In this document: in pieces, positions 40,081 to 48,236 of the stretch
Position numbering within the stretch: the first letter of the stretch is position 1
How the letters are laid out: each line of letters opens with the position of its first letter
Assembly (NCBI RefSeq): GCF_022133705.1
Contig: NZ_JAKNHJ010000016.1
Coordinates: 1-58,240, forward strand
Source of the DNA: Varibaculum cambriense
GTDB lineage: Bacteria; Actinomycetota; Actinomycetes; Actinomycetales; Actinomycetaceae
Reading direction: 5' to 3'
DNA length: 58,240 nucleotides
The notes under the pieces: generated by a model
Database searches by the model: none
Seen by the model: the letters and a program-made list of their open reading frames with translations, nothing else
What the model was told of the DNA's origin: nothing
Translations under genes and position numbers: made by a program

Positions 40081-40808
40081 TAGTCGTAATCTCCTTCGCG
40101 GATAAACGTCCAGGAATCGTCCAAGTCAAGCTGATCTAAAACCTTAATGTGGGCATCATCGAACACCATGCGCCAATGCCAATCACCATTCGTGAACTCC
40201 ATAGTCATCTTTATCCACATGGTCGTACCCATCGGAGTATCGGATAGCAACTCAACCGCACCGTTAACTTTGCCGTAACCAGTAACCCGATAACCAAATA
40301 CCTTACTGCCCCCACGCACCGCCAAATTATCCAGATCCGCTTTTTCAAAGCCGGTAGTGATCTGGCGGGCTTGCGCCAGGTAGGGACCAGAAACAGAAAA
40401 CTTGACCACATCCGGACGCGCCGAGCTATCCCACGCCTGCCAAATATCAATCGCAGCCAAAGCCATACCGGCACGGGAACGCTCAAAACAACGCGGCGCA
40501 CCCGCCTTCGTAACCAGACCGGGACCGACACTCTTAACGAATCCAAGATCAGTACCAGAACTAACCGACCGCCAGTCAATCCCGCTCCCAGAATCAAGAA
40601 CTTCTCTATCAGAAGCCCCCATATTGCACGGAGAATCCGAGGCAGGAACCGTTACTGCCTGCCCAGATTGATCCTTCGACTCAAAAATACCTGACAAATA
40701 GCTCCAAGCAACTACCGCCACCGCAACCAACACCAGCCCAGCCAGGCCAAACGCCCACACCTGCCAAGTTTTACGGCCAGAGTCAAGCCTCCTACTTCTT
40801 CTACCCAC
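40080..40808 (-). CDS. VirB8-like bitopic membrane protein
   Basis: 242 residues: a basic N-terminus, one membrane helix (about 15-38) and an extracytoplasmic domain ending in an NTF2-like beta section (WIKMTMEFTNGDWHWRMVFDD). This topology and position match VirB8/TcpC assembly factors, though the sequence is diverged. The start is GTG with GGGGG upstream. Confidence 0.7.
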   Translation of the reverse strand: MGRRSRRLDSGRKTWQVWAFGLAGLVLVAVAVVAWSYLSGIFESKDQSGQAVTVPASDSPCNMGASDREVLDSGSGIDWRSVSSGTDLGFVKSVGPGLVTKAGAPRCFERSRAGMALAAIDIWQAWDSSARPDVVKFSVSGPYLAQARQITTGFEKADLDNLAVRGGSKVFGYRVTGYGKVNGAVELLSDTPMGTTMWIKMTMEFTNGDWHWRMVFDDAHIKVLDQLDLDDSWTFIREGDYD

Positions 40809-40818
40809 AACGCGCCCC

Positions 40819-41109
40819 CTACATGAGCGCGGAAACTATCTGCGTGGCCACACCAATAATCACGCAAGCCCCCATAGCCAAACCAAGACGCTTCGTAGCA
40901 CCAGCAGACCTGTTCTCATCCTGCAAAGCCAACATCGCGCCCGCAATCAAGAACCCAATAACCGCAAGCAAAGTAACAATAGATTTAACCCAACCACCAA
41001 GAGTTAGAAACTTTTCCCACCCTGGAGGATTAACCGCCGGAACATCCGGTGCAGCAGCTCCTACAATCCCAACCAAGTGAGATACCGCGTTGATACCGTC
41101 TATAATCAT
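40819..41109 (-). CDS. VirB2/TrbC-like small membrane protein
   Basis: 96 residues with two membrane helices (KSIVTLLAVIGFLIAGAMLA; LAMGACVIIGVATQIVSAL) and a polar loop, the pattern of TrbC/VirB2 pilin-like subunits of Gram-positive T4SS. It lies between DUF6668 and the VirB8-like gene. AAAGGAA precedes the ATG. Confidence 0.75.
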   Translation of the reverse strand: MIIDGINAVSHLVGIVGAAAPDVPAVNPPGWEKFLTLGGWVKSIVTLLAVIGFLIAGAMLALQDENRSAGATKRLGLAMGACVIIGVATQIVSALM

Positions 41110-41690
41110 TTATTTTTCCTTTCAATCAAATGTTTGATCTTCAAAACCTTTTTTGGTGCCGCCAGCCCCTCTACCGATGCCACCGAGTAACACTCCTCAG
41201 AAAAAGGCACCAAAAACGCCTCACTAAAAGCGCCACCAACCAGCTTGAAAAGAGCCTTAACTTCCCTGGAAACCCGGCCAGGAACCGTGCAAGTGGCAAT
41301 CAGAAACAACTCGCTGACCGCGCCGCCCCGACCCGATGACCACACCTGCGCCGCCTTTGAAGCCCGCTCCAAGCCATAAGCCGAAGCACTACACGCCACC
41401 AGCCCTATAACCGGCCATGCACAGGAGGGGAACACTCCCGGATCAAGCACCGGTAGGCCAAGCCAATACCCAAGAGAAGAAGAACGCGACCCACCATGAG
41501 CCGCTAAAACCACTCCCGGCGCGTTAACCGTCTCAAACCGGGAAGGACCGACTTGCGCCGAGTGCGCCGGATCGGGCAGCAAAAACCTGCCCGGCTCCTC
41601 CTGAACAATCTCAGAAGGCACCGGGCTAGGTGCTGGCGGCTCCAACGCAAAAGCAATCTCTGCTGGAAGCCCTGAAAACCCTTCTTCCAC
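41106..41690 (-). CDS. DUF6668 protein, first gene of the T4SS operon
   Basis: About 194 residues. The box VVLAAHGGSRSSSLGYWLG corresponds to the P-loop-like GAHGGxxxST of DUF6668, and VSREVKALFKLVGGAFSEAFLVPF matches its C-terminal half. The family is found at the head of actinobacterial transfer operons; its role is unknown. The frame stays open to 41795, but that overlaps the promoter pair. The GTG at 41690 sits 3 bp after the TATATA of the promoter motif, so a leaderless transcript or a later start is possible. Confidence 0.7.
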   Translation of the reverse strand: MEEGFSGLPAEIAFALEPPAPSPVPSEIVQEEPGRFLLPDPAHSAQVGPSRFETVNAPGVVLAAHGGSRSSSLGYWLGLPVLDPGVFPSCAWPVIGLVACSASAYGLERASKAAQVWSSGRGGAVSELFLIATCTVPGRVSREVKALFKLVGGAFSEAFLVPFSEECYSVASVEGLAAPKKVLKIKHLIERKNK

Positions 41691-41729
41691 GCCTATATAA
41701 AGACCGTCCGGCACCCCACCTATATAAAA
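41681..41729 (-). promoter_or_regulatory. Promoter motif of the T4SS operon
   Basis: 41681-41712 (minus strand) repeats the 32-bp mob promoter with one change (TCTTTATATA core). A second TATATA lies 20 bp upstream. The TATATA cores read the same on both strands, so they could also serve the divergent gene at 41764. Confidence 0.7.
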
Positions 41730-41763
41730 CCAGGAATCCCTAAACCTAACGGAAGGAAAAATA

Positions 41764-42084
41764 ATGGAAACAGAGAACCAGCACCCCGCTGACATTCAGA
41801 TCCAGCCAGCCGGCCACTACACAACTAGCCTGCGCGGCATCACCAAAACCCACGCGACCCTCAAAGAAGCAATAGCTGAGATACAGAACAAGGCAAAAGC
41901 CTGGGACAGTCCCATTCCCTGCACCATAACCACTAGGGAAGGCACCTGGCCGGCCATAATCCCACAAGAAGGAAACCCGAAGCCCACTGGCACGCCCGCA
42001 CCCGAGCAAACACCAATACCCGCTGCCCCACCGCACATGGGTGGCGGGAAACTCGTGGAAACCATACCCCTAAAACCCCTGTGA
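41764..42084 (+). CDS. Hypothetical protein divergent from the T4SS operon
   Basis: 106 residues: an N-terminal alpha/beta part (GHYTTSLRGITKTHATLKEAIAEIQNKAKAW) and a Pro-rich tail. GGAAGGA precedes the ATG. A strong hairpin follows. The family is not recognised. Confidence 0.65.
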   Translation: METENQHPADIQIQPAGHYTTSLRGITKTHATLKEAIAEIQNKAKAWDSPIPCTITTREGTWPAIIPQEGNPKPTGTPAPEQTPIPAAPPHMGGGKLVETIPLKPL

Positions 42085-42180
42085 CCCATCACACTCAAAA
42101 CCAGGTACCAGGGTGTCATAGTGACACCCTGGTACCATCAAGCCTCTATGACCTCCCTCACACAAGGTAGAAACGTTATG
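42071..42180. repeat. Duplicated terminator block, copy 1
   Basis: The core is a perfect 15-bp stem (42104-42118 with 42122-42136). Flanks CCTGTG, CCAGG and CTATGAC-TCCCTCACAC, up to GTTATG, are also conserved with 46843-46944. The two copies bracket the SipW fibre operon. It terminates the convergent genes on both sides. Confidence 0.75.
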
Positions 42181-42189
42181 GCAAATGAC

Positions 42190-43530
42190 TTATTTTCCAG
42201 GTTCCGCCTTAACAATCCCTTGCCCAGTACAAGTCATGGACTCTCCGGCACCCAGAACTGTTTTAGGACAGGTGACCTTTACCCCTTTGGAGTCGGTAAC
42301 CTTAATATCCCACACAGGTGCTCTACCAAGGTTCTCAACTTTGTAAGTAAACTCCACTGTCGAGCCATTGAGAGCCTTAGTGACCTTGTGTCCGTTAGAA
42401 TCTTCACCAGTAAAAACGGAGTCACCTTCCCCAACTTTGCTTATGCGCAGTTCTGCCGGTACGTGATAAAAACAACTTCGATTACTAAATACGATACCGG
42501 TTGGCTCCTTGTTACTCAGCTCAATAGTAAGCCCCGACTTCATAGACATCTCAACGTATGGCGCGCCCACTTTTTCTGAATGATCTGCCTGTGACCAAGC
42601 CTGCTTACACGGGCGTTCCTCACCGAACTTGACACCCGGATCAAACACCCACGGCCCAATCTTTCGATCTGGTTGCCTTAAGCAGCCGTTACCAGAAAGT
42701 ATTTTGACGTGCGGTTGCATAGGGTCTACTTGATCCCAGTTAGGACTCCAATTGCCGATGCCACCTACCATACCCGGCTTCATAAAATCACCGATAAAGG
42801 TAGTACCCACCTGGTCGCTTTCTTCACCATCCTGCTTGAAAAACCTATACGTTAAGTGAGATGTAGAATCCACTAAATCAAAGTTAGAACCCCCATAACC
42901 GGGGGTAGCCAGAGCGGCGTTAGCAACCAGACTGGAAGAACTATGGGCAAGGCTTTCCCTAATGTCATAATTAAACGAACTGCATCCAGGACTAATATCC
43001 TTTGGGTTGCACCTCGTGTTATACATAAATACCAGCGGAAATCTATCAACCAAATGCTCAAGATCGTAGTCATAGGTGTATTCGTTAGTGTAGTCGGCTA
43101 CCCGAAGCGAAATATCACTAAGCGTTAATTCCACGTCCAATAGTTCGCCAGTTTTGGCCTCGAATGCGGCTTTTGGCCACCTCAATGTAATGCTGCCGGG
43201 AATGTTTTGAGCATTGCCACTGTAATCGGTGATCGAGTCCTTATCCACGTATTCCACATACATACGTTCGCCTTGAACAAGTCTAAACTTCCCATCAGGG
43301 CTATACGTGTAGGTAGTACCGGGAATGTCACCCTCCACCTTTGCGCCGCCACCGGCTACTTGCGCATCATTTAACGAAAAATTACTTTTCTCGCCAATAC
43401 CGCAATCAAATTCGCATACTTCTGGTTTATCTTCCGCCCTCGCTGGAGAGCTAACCCCCAGCAACCCGGCAAGCGCTACACCCAACACTGGCAGAAATAC
43501 TACTAGTCTCCTAAACATTGATTTACTCAT
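42190..43530 (-). CDS. Secreted DUF11-type adhesin, apparently cut off
   Basis: 446 residues with a signal peptide (ends ARA) and a large beta-rich ectodomain with paired Cys. A C-terminal DUF11/DUF7507-like domain (VEFTYKVENLGRAPVWDIKVTDSKG, then VTCPKTVLGAGESMTCTGQ) stops after AEPGK. Such domains normally go on to NTATV repeats and a sorting signal, so the end looks truncated next to the duplicated terminator block. It would be released, or held by other fibre proteins. It is the last gene of the SipW operon. Confidence 0.75.
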   Translation of the reverse strand: MSKSMFRRLVVFLPVLGVALAGLLGVSSPARAEDKPEVCEFDCGIGEKSNFSLNDAQVAGGGAKVEGDIPGTTYTYSPDGKFRLVQGERMYVEYVDKDSITDYSGNAQNIPGSITLRWPKAAFEAKTGELLDVELTLSDISLRVADYTNEYTYDYDLEHLVDRFPLVFMYNTRCNPKDISPGCSSFNYDIRESLAHSSSSLVANAALATPGYGGSNFDLVDSTSHLTYRFFKQDGEESDQVGTTFIGDFMKPGMVGGIGNWSPNWDQVDPMQPHVKILSGNGCLRQPDRKIGPWVFDPGVKFGEERPCKQAWSQADHSEKVGAPYVEMSMKSGLTIELSNKEPTGIVFSNRSCFYHVPAELRISKVGEGDSVFTGEDSNGHKVTKALNGSTVEFTYKVENLGRAPVWDIKVTDSKGVKVTCPKTVLGAGESMTCTGQGIVKAEPGK

Positions 43531-43688
43531 TTCTTGTTTTCTCCCGCCGTAACCAGTAACCCGGTAGCAAGCGCTATCCCAATAACCCCAAGGACAGCGG
43601 ATAAATATAGTTGACCCATTAAAACAAGTACCGGGAAAGCTATCATCGCCGTGGCCGTAAAGAACGCCAAAATTACTCTACCCATCAT
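43527..43688 (-). CDS. Small two-helix membrane protein
   Basis: 53 residues, almost all hydrophobic (VILAFFTATAMIAFPVLVL; LSAVLGVIGIALATGLLV). GGAGGAGAA sits before the ATG at 43688. It overlaps both neighbours by 2-4 bp. Confidence 0.65.
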   Translation of the reverse strand: MMGRVILAFFTATAMIAFPVLVLMGQLYLSAVLGVIGIALATGLLVTAGENKK

Positions 43689-43837
43689 TTCTCCTCCATT
43701 TTGGCGGCCAGGGCGATCAGTACCGTCCAACCCGCGATTACTAGCGCCACGCTGATAAACGGTTCGTTTAGCGTGTAACACACAGGGGATAACAGGATCA
43801 TTGCGAGAGCGGATATTCCAGGAATTGCTTTAGTCAC
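43685..43837 (-). CDS. Small two-helix membrane protein, GTG start
   Basis: 50 residues (ISALAMILLSPVCYTL; FISVALVIAGWTVLIALAA). The GTG at 43837 lies in the last codons of the LAVTG gene, with CGGAGGAAG upstream. It resembles the next ORF in size and topology; together they may be a membrane pair serving the fibre proteins. Confidence 0.6.
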   Translation of the reverse strand: MTKAIPGISALAMILLSPVCYTLNEPFISVALVIAGWTVLIALAAKMEEK

Positions 43838-44204
43838 GGTTCTTCCTCCGTAACGCGCCACCACTAGCGATACCTGCCCCGGTAATAACGATTGCTCCTA
43901 TGATCCCGGCTCCGGTAACCGCTAACGGTGTGGAAACGATTGGCTCATTAGTAGATACATTTGGTTCATCGGGGGCTGGCAAAGTTGTGGCCGGAGGGGA
44001 TACCTGCTCGGTTTTGGGAGGGTCTGGATATTCTGCCTCGACTCTTATCTTCACTATCGCTTTTTGCCATCCCGCGTTCACCCTGTTTCCGCTGGTGGCT
44101 TCAAAATCAAAGTTGTAATCTAGTACCGTATTTGCGGCCTCTGATACTTTTAGTTCTGCCCCGTCAATACCTTGAAGTGGCAGCGGGCTAGTCATATCTT
44201 TCAC
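43830..44204 (-). pseudogene. C-terminal half of an LAVTG surface protein (out of frame)
   Basis: Encodes a beta-rich segment (TVLDYNFDFEATSGNRVNAGWQKAIVKI), a Pro/Thr linker and the wall signal LAVTG with a hydrophobic helix and RRKNRD. It has no start or signal peptide of its own. One extra G in the tract at 44248-44255 would join it to the ORF at 44222-44515 as one 228-residue protein. I read it as the OFF state of a phase-variable gene rather than a dead gene. Confidence 0.7.
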
Positions 44205-44221
44205 CGGGATACCATTTACGG

Positions 44222-44515
44222 TTAAGTCCTTGAAGAAGTCATCTGTACCCCCCCCTCAAGGATTGACCATTGAGTAGATTTGAGCCGGATCGGCTTGCTT
44301 GTCTGGTTGCAAACCTTAAAGGTTTTCTTTTCCTCGATACCTGGCGCGATAATGCCACCTTCCAAGATCGGCAGTTCGGCTACATACCCATCCCCATCTT
44401 TCACGAAATCTGCTGTGGAGCTTTGCACCCCGTTTTCAGTAAATGAAATGTCGTAGTCTGCACCTGTGCATCCTCCTGCCGCTAACGCGGCGGATAATAA
44501 AATTGCGTTAAGCAT
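44222..44515 (-). CDS. N-terminal half of the phase-variable LAVTG protein
   Basis: 97 residues as sequenced: an N-terminal signal with a lipobox-like AGGC and a beta-rich domain (KTFKVCNQTSKPIRLKSTQWS), then a short wrong-frame tail (VQMTSSRT). The ATG overlaps the SipW-type gene stop (8 bp). With nine G instead of eight it reads on to the LAVTG anchor. It probably tethers the fibre to the wall. Confidence 0.7.
   Translation of the reverse strand: MLNAILLSAALAAGGCTGADYDISFTENGVQSSTADFVKDGDGYVAELPILEGGIIAPGIEEKKTFKVCNQTSKPIRLKSTQWSILEGGVQMTSSRT
44248..44255 (-). repeat. G8 tract, one base from the fused frame
   Basis: Eight G on the coding strand. Nine G gives a single open frame from 44515 to 43830 (229 codons with the stop); eight or seven give early stops. 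This is the mark of slipped-strand phase variation. Confidence 0.75.
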
Positions 44516-44972
44516 CTTGTCTGCCTTTCGGGGAAGTTTCTACCAAGGACAAGCCAATAAGGGCAAGGCTTACTATTCCTACCCCGATTTGGTAGGGACG
44601 ATGGTAGATACCTTTTTGTTTGAAAACGTCTGTCACTACGCCTTTAACCTGGCTACGGTTAATAGCTGCATCCTGTACACCGTTCGCGTCTCCTTTGGTG
44701 GTCAAGCTCTTGCCATCAGCGCTTACCGCTACTACCCGATGCACAATCGGTACTGGGTAGCCTGGCTGGTCAAAAAGCACTACTTGCCCGACTTTTGGTT
44801 CATCTATTTGGCGTACTAAAACGTATGATCCGGTATTTATGGTTGGTTCCATTGATCCGGTTTGGATTTGATAGATTTTTCCGCCCGTCAATATCGGATA
44901 CAGGCTTACCCCTAATAGCCCGATAATCCCTACCGTACCGATCAGGGTGCATAGTTTCTTTAGGATTTTCAC
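44508..44972 (-). CDS. SipW-type signal peptidase I (S26B)
   Basis: 154 residues, two membrane helices (near 8-28 and 128-148). The catalytic boxes are QTGSMEPTI (Ser) and VPIVHRVV, where His replaces the Lys of ordinary SPase I, then TKGDAN. This Ser/His form is the archaeal/ER and SipW type, which cuts TasA-like fibre precursors. The GTG at 44972 overlaps the upstream stop (GTGA). Its substrates are most likely the three proteins encoded just upstream. Confidence 0.9.
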   Translation of the reverse strand: MKILKKLCTLIGTVGIIGLLGVSLYPILTGGKIYQIQTGSMEPTINTGSYVLVRQIDEPKVGQVVLFDQPGYPVPIVHRVVAVSADGKSLTTKGDANGVQDAAINRSQVKGVVTDVFKQKGIYHRPYQIGVGIVSLALIGLSLVETSPKGRQDA

Positions 44973-45592
44973 TTGCACCTCACGTCCTCGCGGAAAAGAT
45001 TCACTTTGGCAGTGATCGGCTCTCCGTCGCGGGTTTTCTCTACCAGCTTGGCGCGCCAAGTGGAGTCATGACTAACTTCTTCGCCATACACATTTACCCC
45101 GGTTACTATGCCTATGTTTTCGTAGTCGCCTACCTCTAGTTCCTTATTAGCGCCGGAGGTTTTCGCGACTACGCACGCATACTTGGCGGTAGAAGGAATA
45201 TCTTCCTGCCTGCCGGTTGCCGCCTCGCATGAGCATTTGGAAGGATCGTCCACTGCCCATGTGCTGTATTCGTATCCTGGAAGTTTCGGGGAAATATCCA
45301 GGTTTACCTTGAAGGGTTTACCCGAAGCAGTGTGAGAGTCCATTGGGATAGCAACCGCGTTGCACTCTTTGCTATCCACGTCCTGCTTAGAGAATATAGT
45401 TTTATCCTCACCGTTAGCCTTTATCCCCATAGAGGTAAATGTTTCGGTTTGTACCTTTACCCCTGGCGCATTATCGCTATCGCTCCATAGTGCCAAGGCT
45501 GAGGAAACTGAGGAAAATGATAACGCAATACCTAGCCCTAAAGCCAAGAGATACTGCCGCCTGCTTGACCTTGTTTTAGCGTGTTTAGCCAT
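44969..45592 (-). CDS. SipW-dependent fibre protein 3
   Basis: 207 residues. The signal peptide has the alternate type h-region ending ALALWSDSD, the mark of SipW substrates. The mature part is a beta-rich TasA/CalY-like fold with four Cys in a CSCEAATG region and a late KCK-like end. It sits between another SipW substrate and the peptidase, with overlaps on both sides. Confidence 0.78.
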   Translation of the reverse strand: MAKHAKTRSSRRQYLLALGLGIALSFSSVSSALALWSDSDNAPGVKVQTETFTSMGIKANGEDKTIFSKQDVDSKECNAVAIPMDSHTASGKPFKVNLDISPKLPGYEYSTWAVDDPSKCSCEAATGRQEDIPSTAKYACVVAKTSGANKELEVGDYENIGIVTGVNVYGEEVSHDSTWRAKLVEKTRDGEPITAKVNLFREDVRCK

Positions 45593-46085
45593 TATCCCTC
45601 ACCTGCTCTCCGGTGATCTTCGCTTCGCTTAACACTTTGGCCGGGGGAGCCTCCGCCCCGATCAGCCCGCCAAGTGTTGCATCTTTTTTCCCGTCTGCTT
45701 TCACGGATTTAACCAAGAATCCCTCGGTAGTACCGTGTACTACCTCTATTTTCTTGCCGGTCTTATCAACTACTTCGCTATTACCGGATACCTTGACCGC
45801 AATATTTTTGCCCTCAGCGTTTACCTTGATCGGATACGAGACTTTATAGGCTTCTCCTGGCTCTACAAACGCGGTGCCACCTGGCACCTGTTCTGCTTTA
45901 CCGTCACAGTCATGGGTGATCGTAGGAAGTCCGGTAATTTCGACTTTCAGATCACCTGATTGAATAGCCATGTTTCCGGCATCTGCCGCATCCACCCAGT
46001 AAGCTGTGGCCGCGCCCGCGCCACCAATCAGCAACCCCACCGCGCCTAGCGCGGCGGGCAATATCAGTTTTTTCTCCTTCTTCAC
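45585..46085 (-). CDS. SipW-dependent fibre protein 2
   Basis: 166 residues. The signal region GAGAATAYWVDAA is of the alternate SipW type. The mature region (MAIQSGDLKVEITGLP... EPGEAYKVSYPIKV) follows the TasA-like beta pattern. The GTG at 46085 follows AAGGAGG. It overlaps the next gene by 8 bp. Confidence 0.78.
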   Translation of the reverse strand: MKKEKKLILPAALGAVGLLIGGAGAATAYWVDAADAGNMAIQSGDLKVEITGLPTITHDCDGKAEQVPGGTAFVEPGEAYKVSYPIKVNAEGKNIAVKVSGNSEVVDKTGKKIEVVHGTTEGFLVKSVKADGKKDATLGGLIGAEAPPAKVLSEAKITGEQVRDNG

Positions 46086-46088
46086 GGC

Positions 46089-46721
46089 TTACTTGGCCTC
46101 CTTGACTTGGATTAACTGCGCTTTGATACCCGCTAAGCTCGCGTTGGTTTTTGCTCGCACCCGCTCTGGTGTGTCTTTGTCAAAATCTGCTTTAATACGT
46201 AGCACGTAGTCAGCTTTACCATCGGCTTCTTTAGTAACGTCTTTAGGCCACAACTGGATTTTTGTAGAGATAAGATCGCCACTTGCAAGCGCCTTACCGA
46301 TAGGCGCGCCCTTATCATCAGCCTTGAAAATCTCGGTATTGAACTTTACGCCTTGACGCGGCGCTAATAGGTCACCTGCTCCCTCAGCTTTAGGATCGAC
46401 TCTAAAATCAGCAACCATGTTCTTGCCGTCCAAGGCCACATCCAGCGCAATATCTCGCCCCCACGTATCTCCTGGAACAATTTTGTCCTTGGTGGTATCA
46501 ACTATGGTTCCGCCCCGGATACCATTAGCAGATATGTCGCGGACTGCGCTTTGACTGCCGACTTCGTTTATGTCCAGATTGCCCGGCTCGATAATCACTT
46601 CCGTAGCCCTTGCAGAATCCTTCCAATAAGCGCCCGCAACGGCCGCGCCACTCGCCCCCAGACTTACCGCAACTGCCAACGCCGCTAAAGCGGCGGCATA
46701 TTTCTTAGTTCTATTCCTCAA
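46089..46721 (-). CDS. SipW-dependent fibre protein 1 (alternate-type signal peptide)
   Basis: About 210 residues. The signal peptide ends ASGAAVAGAYWKDSA, the alternate-type motif. The mature part is TasA-like: VIIEPGNLDINEVG, DKIVPGDTWGRDIALDVALDGKNM. The start is probably the TTG at 46721 behind TAAGGAAATAAT; an in-frame ATG at 46763 lies right at the promoter. First gene of the operon. Confidence 0.78.
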   Translation of the reverse strand: MRNRTKKYAAALAALAVAVSLGASGAAVAGAYWKDSARATEVIIEPGNLDINEVGSQSAVRDISANGIRGGTIVDTTKDKIVPGDTWGRDIALDVALDGKNMVADFRVDPKAEGAGDLLAPRQGVKFNTEIFKADDKGAPIGKALASGDLISTKIQLWPKDVTKEADGKADYVLRIKADFDKDTPERVRAKTNASLAGIKAQLIQVKEAK

Positions 46722-46758
46722 AATTATTTCCTTACGTCTAACTAGGTGCAGCGTTACC

Positions 46759-46781
46759 CGCATATATAAAGAAGCTCCGGC
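46759..46781 (-). promoter_or_regulatory. Promoter motif of the SipW operon
   Basis: The minus strand matches the T4SS and mob promoters at about 20 of 23 positions with the same spacing (GCCGGA-N3-TCTTTATATA-NGCG). Confidence 0.65.
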
Positions 46782-46842
46782 AAATACATCTCAACGTCTC
46801 TGTAACCAACCCCGCGCAAGTTGAATCTTGTAGCCCACCCCT

Positions 46843-46944
46843 GGAAAACCTGTGTGGCCTATCGCACTTACAGCCAGGCACCAGGGTGTCATGGTGACAC
46901 CCTGGTATCGCAGATGCTATGACTTCCCTCACACGCCTGTTATG
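46843..46944. repeat. Duplicated terminator block, copy 2
   Basis: Second copy of the block at 42071-42180, with stem 46880-46891 / 46895-46906. It ends at the stop codon of the 337-residue gene, which shows it is that operon's own terminator. Confidence 0.75.
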
Positions 46945-47953
46945 CTGCTCGAACCTGCCCTAGCCAGGTGGCAAGCCCGGTTGCTTTTTCGGCACCATCG
47001 GGAACCAGCGTTTTACTGCCCGCCCCGCGCGCCCCGACTACTAGCCGCATCCATTCCTCAGCCTGTTTTGGCATTACGCCCATACCGGCCAATAGTCGAT
47101 CTTCTTTCACCTTTTGGTATCGGTGAGCTGGCTTATTAGCTGCCGCTATTTGCACTACTCTGAGCGTGCCTGACCACGCTAAGGGGGCAGGCGTGCCGCC
47201 CTCGATTAGCACCAGCACTAGTGCTACTAGCGGGCGTGAAGCCAGTAGCACCTCGAAATCTACAAGATCGTTAGCATCTAGGCCGCTTGCTACCGGTACT
47301 GCGACTTTACGGGCAAACTCTAGGTCTGAAATCTCTACATCTCCCAAAAGTAGCGGGGTGCGTTTTTGGGAATCTTTCTCTGCCTGTACCTTCCGGAAAG
47401 CATCCAGTAGCACTATCCTCCACGGATCGGATGAGCTGATAATATCGGCGCGAAGCACTCGCACTGACTCCCATGCCTGCGCCAAAAGATTAGCCGATAC
47501 GAACTTGCACCTCTGAGCTAGGCCGCGCGATAGCTCATTAACCACCGTGGCACGGGCAGCATCATCCCAGCACCGCTCATGCGCTACCCGCAACGCTAGT
47601 TGCAGAGGGTCACGCTTAGTTACCCCAATAAAGCGATAATCTTCTACCGGCAACACCAATGCTGGCTCTACCTGCGGCAATATGTGCATTCCCATACGAG
47701 AAACCGTAATCGACCCACTAAGACCCGCCACCCAGTTTTGTGAAATCTCAAGTAAACCCGCGCTTTGTAGCCATACCCAAGCCCGCGAAATAGAACTGAC
47801 AGAATACCCGGTAGACTGAGCCACATATTCTTTGGAAACCCCAAGGGCTACCCCGCGCGAGTCCACCCAGCGGGCAAGCTCGAATAGCCCAGCTCTAGCA
47901 GGCTTGGATAACCCCTGCTGCAAGCTAACCCAGTTTGCTGCCTGCACAGACAT
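46940..47953 (-). CDS. Winged-helix protein of the replication-like operon
   Basis: 337 residues. The N-terminal winged-helix-like domain (GVSKEYVAQSTGYSVSSISRAWVWLQSAGLLEI) resembles plasmid replication or transcription proteins. The C-terminal part is helical. It overlaps the previous wHTH gene by 29 bp. With the two upstream HTH genes it may form the replication or control region of the circular form. Confidence 0.6.
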   Translation of the reverse strand: MSVQAANWVSLQQGLSKPARAGLFELARWVDSRGVALGVSKEYVAQSTGYSVSSISRAWVWLQSAGLLEISQNWVAGLSGSITVSRMGMHILPQVEPALVLPVEDYRFIGVTKRDPLQLALRVAHERCWDDAARATVVNELSRGLAQRCKFVSANLLAQAWESVRVLRADIISSSDPWRIVLLDAFRKVQAEKDSQKRTPLLLGDVEISDLEFARKVAVPVASGLDANDLVDFEVLLASRPLVALVLVLIEGGTPAPLAWSGTLRVVQIAAANKPAHRYQKVKEDRLLAGMGVMPKQAEEWMRLVVGARGAGSKTLVPDGAEKATGLATWLGQVRAA

Positions 47954-48236
47954 TCACGCCACCTCGCTCTCCCAGCCCGTCAATCAGCCGCACCGCCCCG
48001 AACCTCATTCCGAACTGTTGAACCACCCCGGCACCAACCAGGCGGGAAAGCACGCGCTGCACGGTGCGCACGTTATACCCGGTAATCTCGGCCACCCGAA
48101 ACACTGGCTGTTCCACAAAACCCGCTTTATCTGCTAAAACAGATAACACTAAGGCTACGAACCTCGCTGTTGGAGCATCCTCCACTTCCCAGACCGCGCG
48201 GCGAAAGCCTCCCGGCTTAAACCTTTTTTCAGCCAC
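47925..48236 (-). CDS. Small winged-helix protein
   Basis: About 103 residues with a clear wHTH (FRVAEITGYNVRTVQRVLSRLVGAGVVQQF). The likely GTG at 48236 overlaps the previous stop. It is the middle gene of the three-gene HTH operon. It could act as a repressor or as an initiator cofactor. Confidence 0.65.
   Translation of the reverse strand: MAEKRFKPGGFRRAVWEVEDAPTARFVALVLSVLADKAGFVEQPVFRVAEITGYNVRTVQRVLSRLVGAGVVQQFGMRFGAVRLIDGLGERGGVNVCAGSKLG

Noticed and set aside
41690-41795. Upstream extension of the DUF6668 protein to 41795
   Set aside because: The extra 35 codons cover the promoter motif and lack similarity to the family; a start near 41690 or later fits better.
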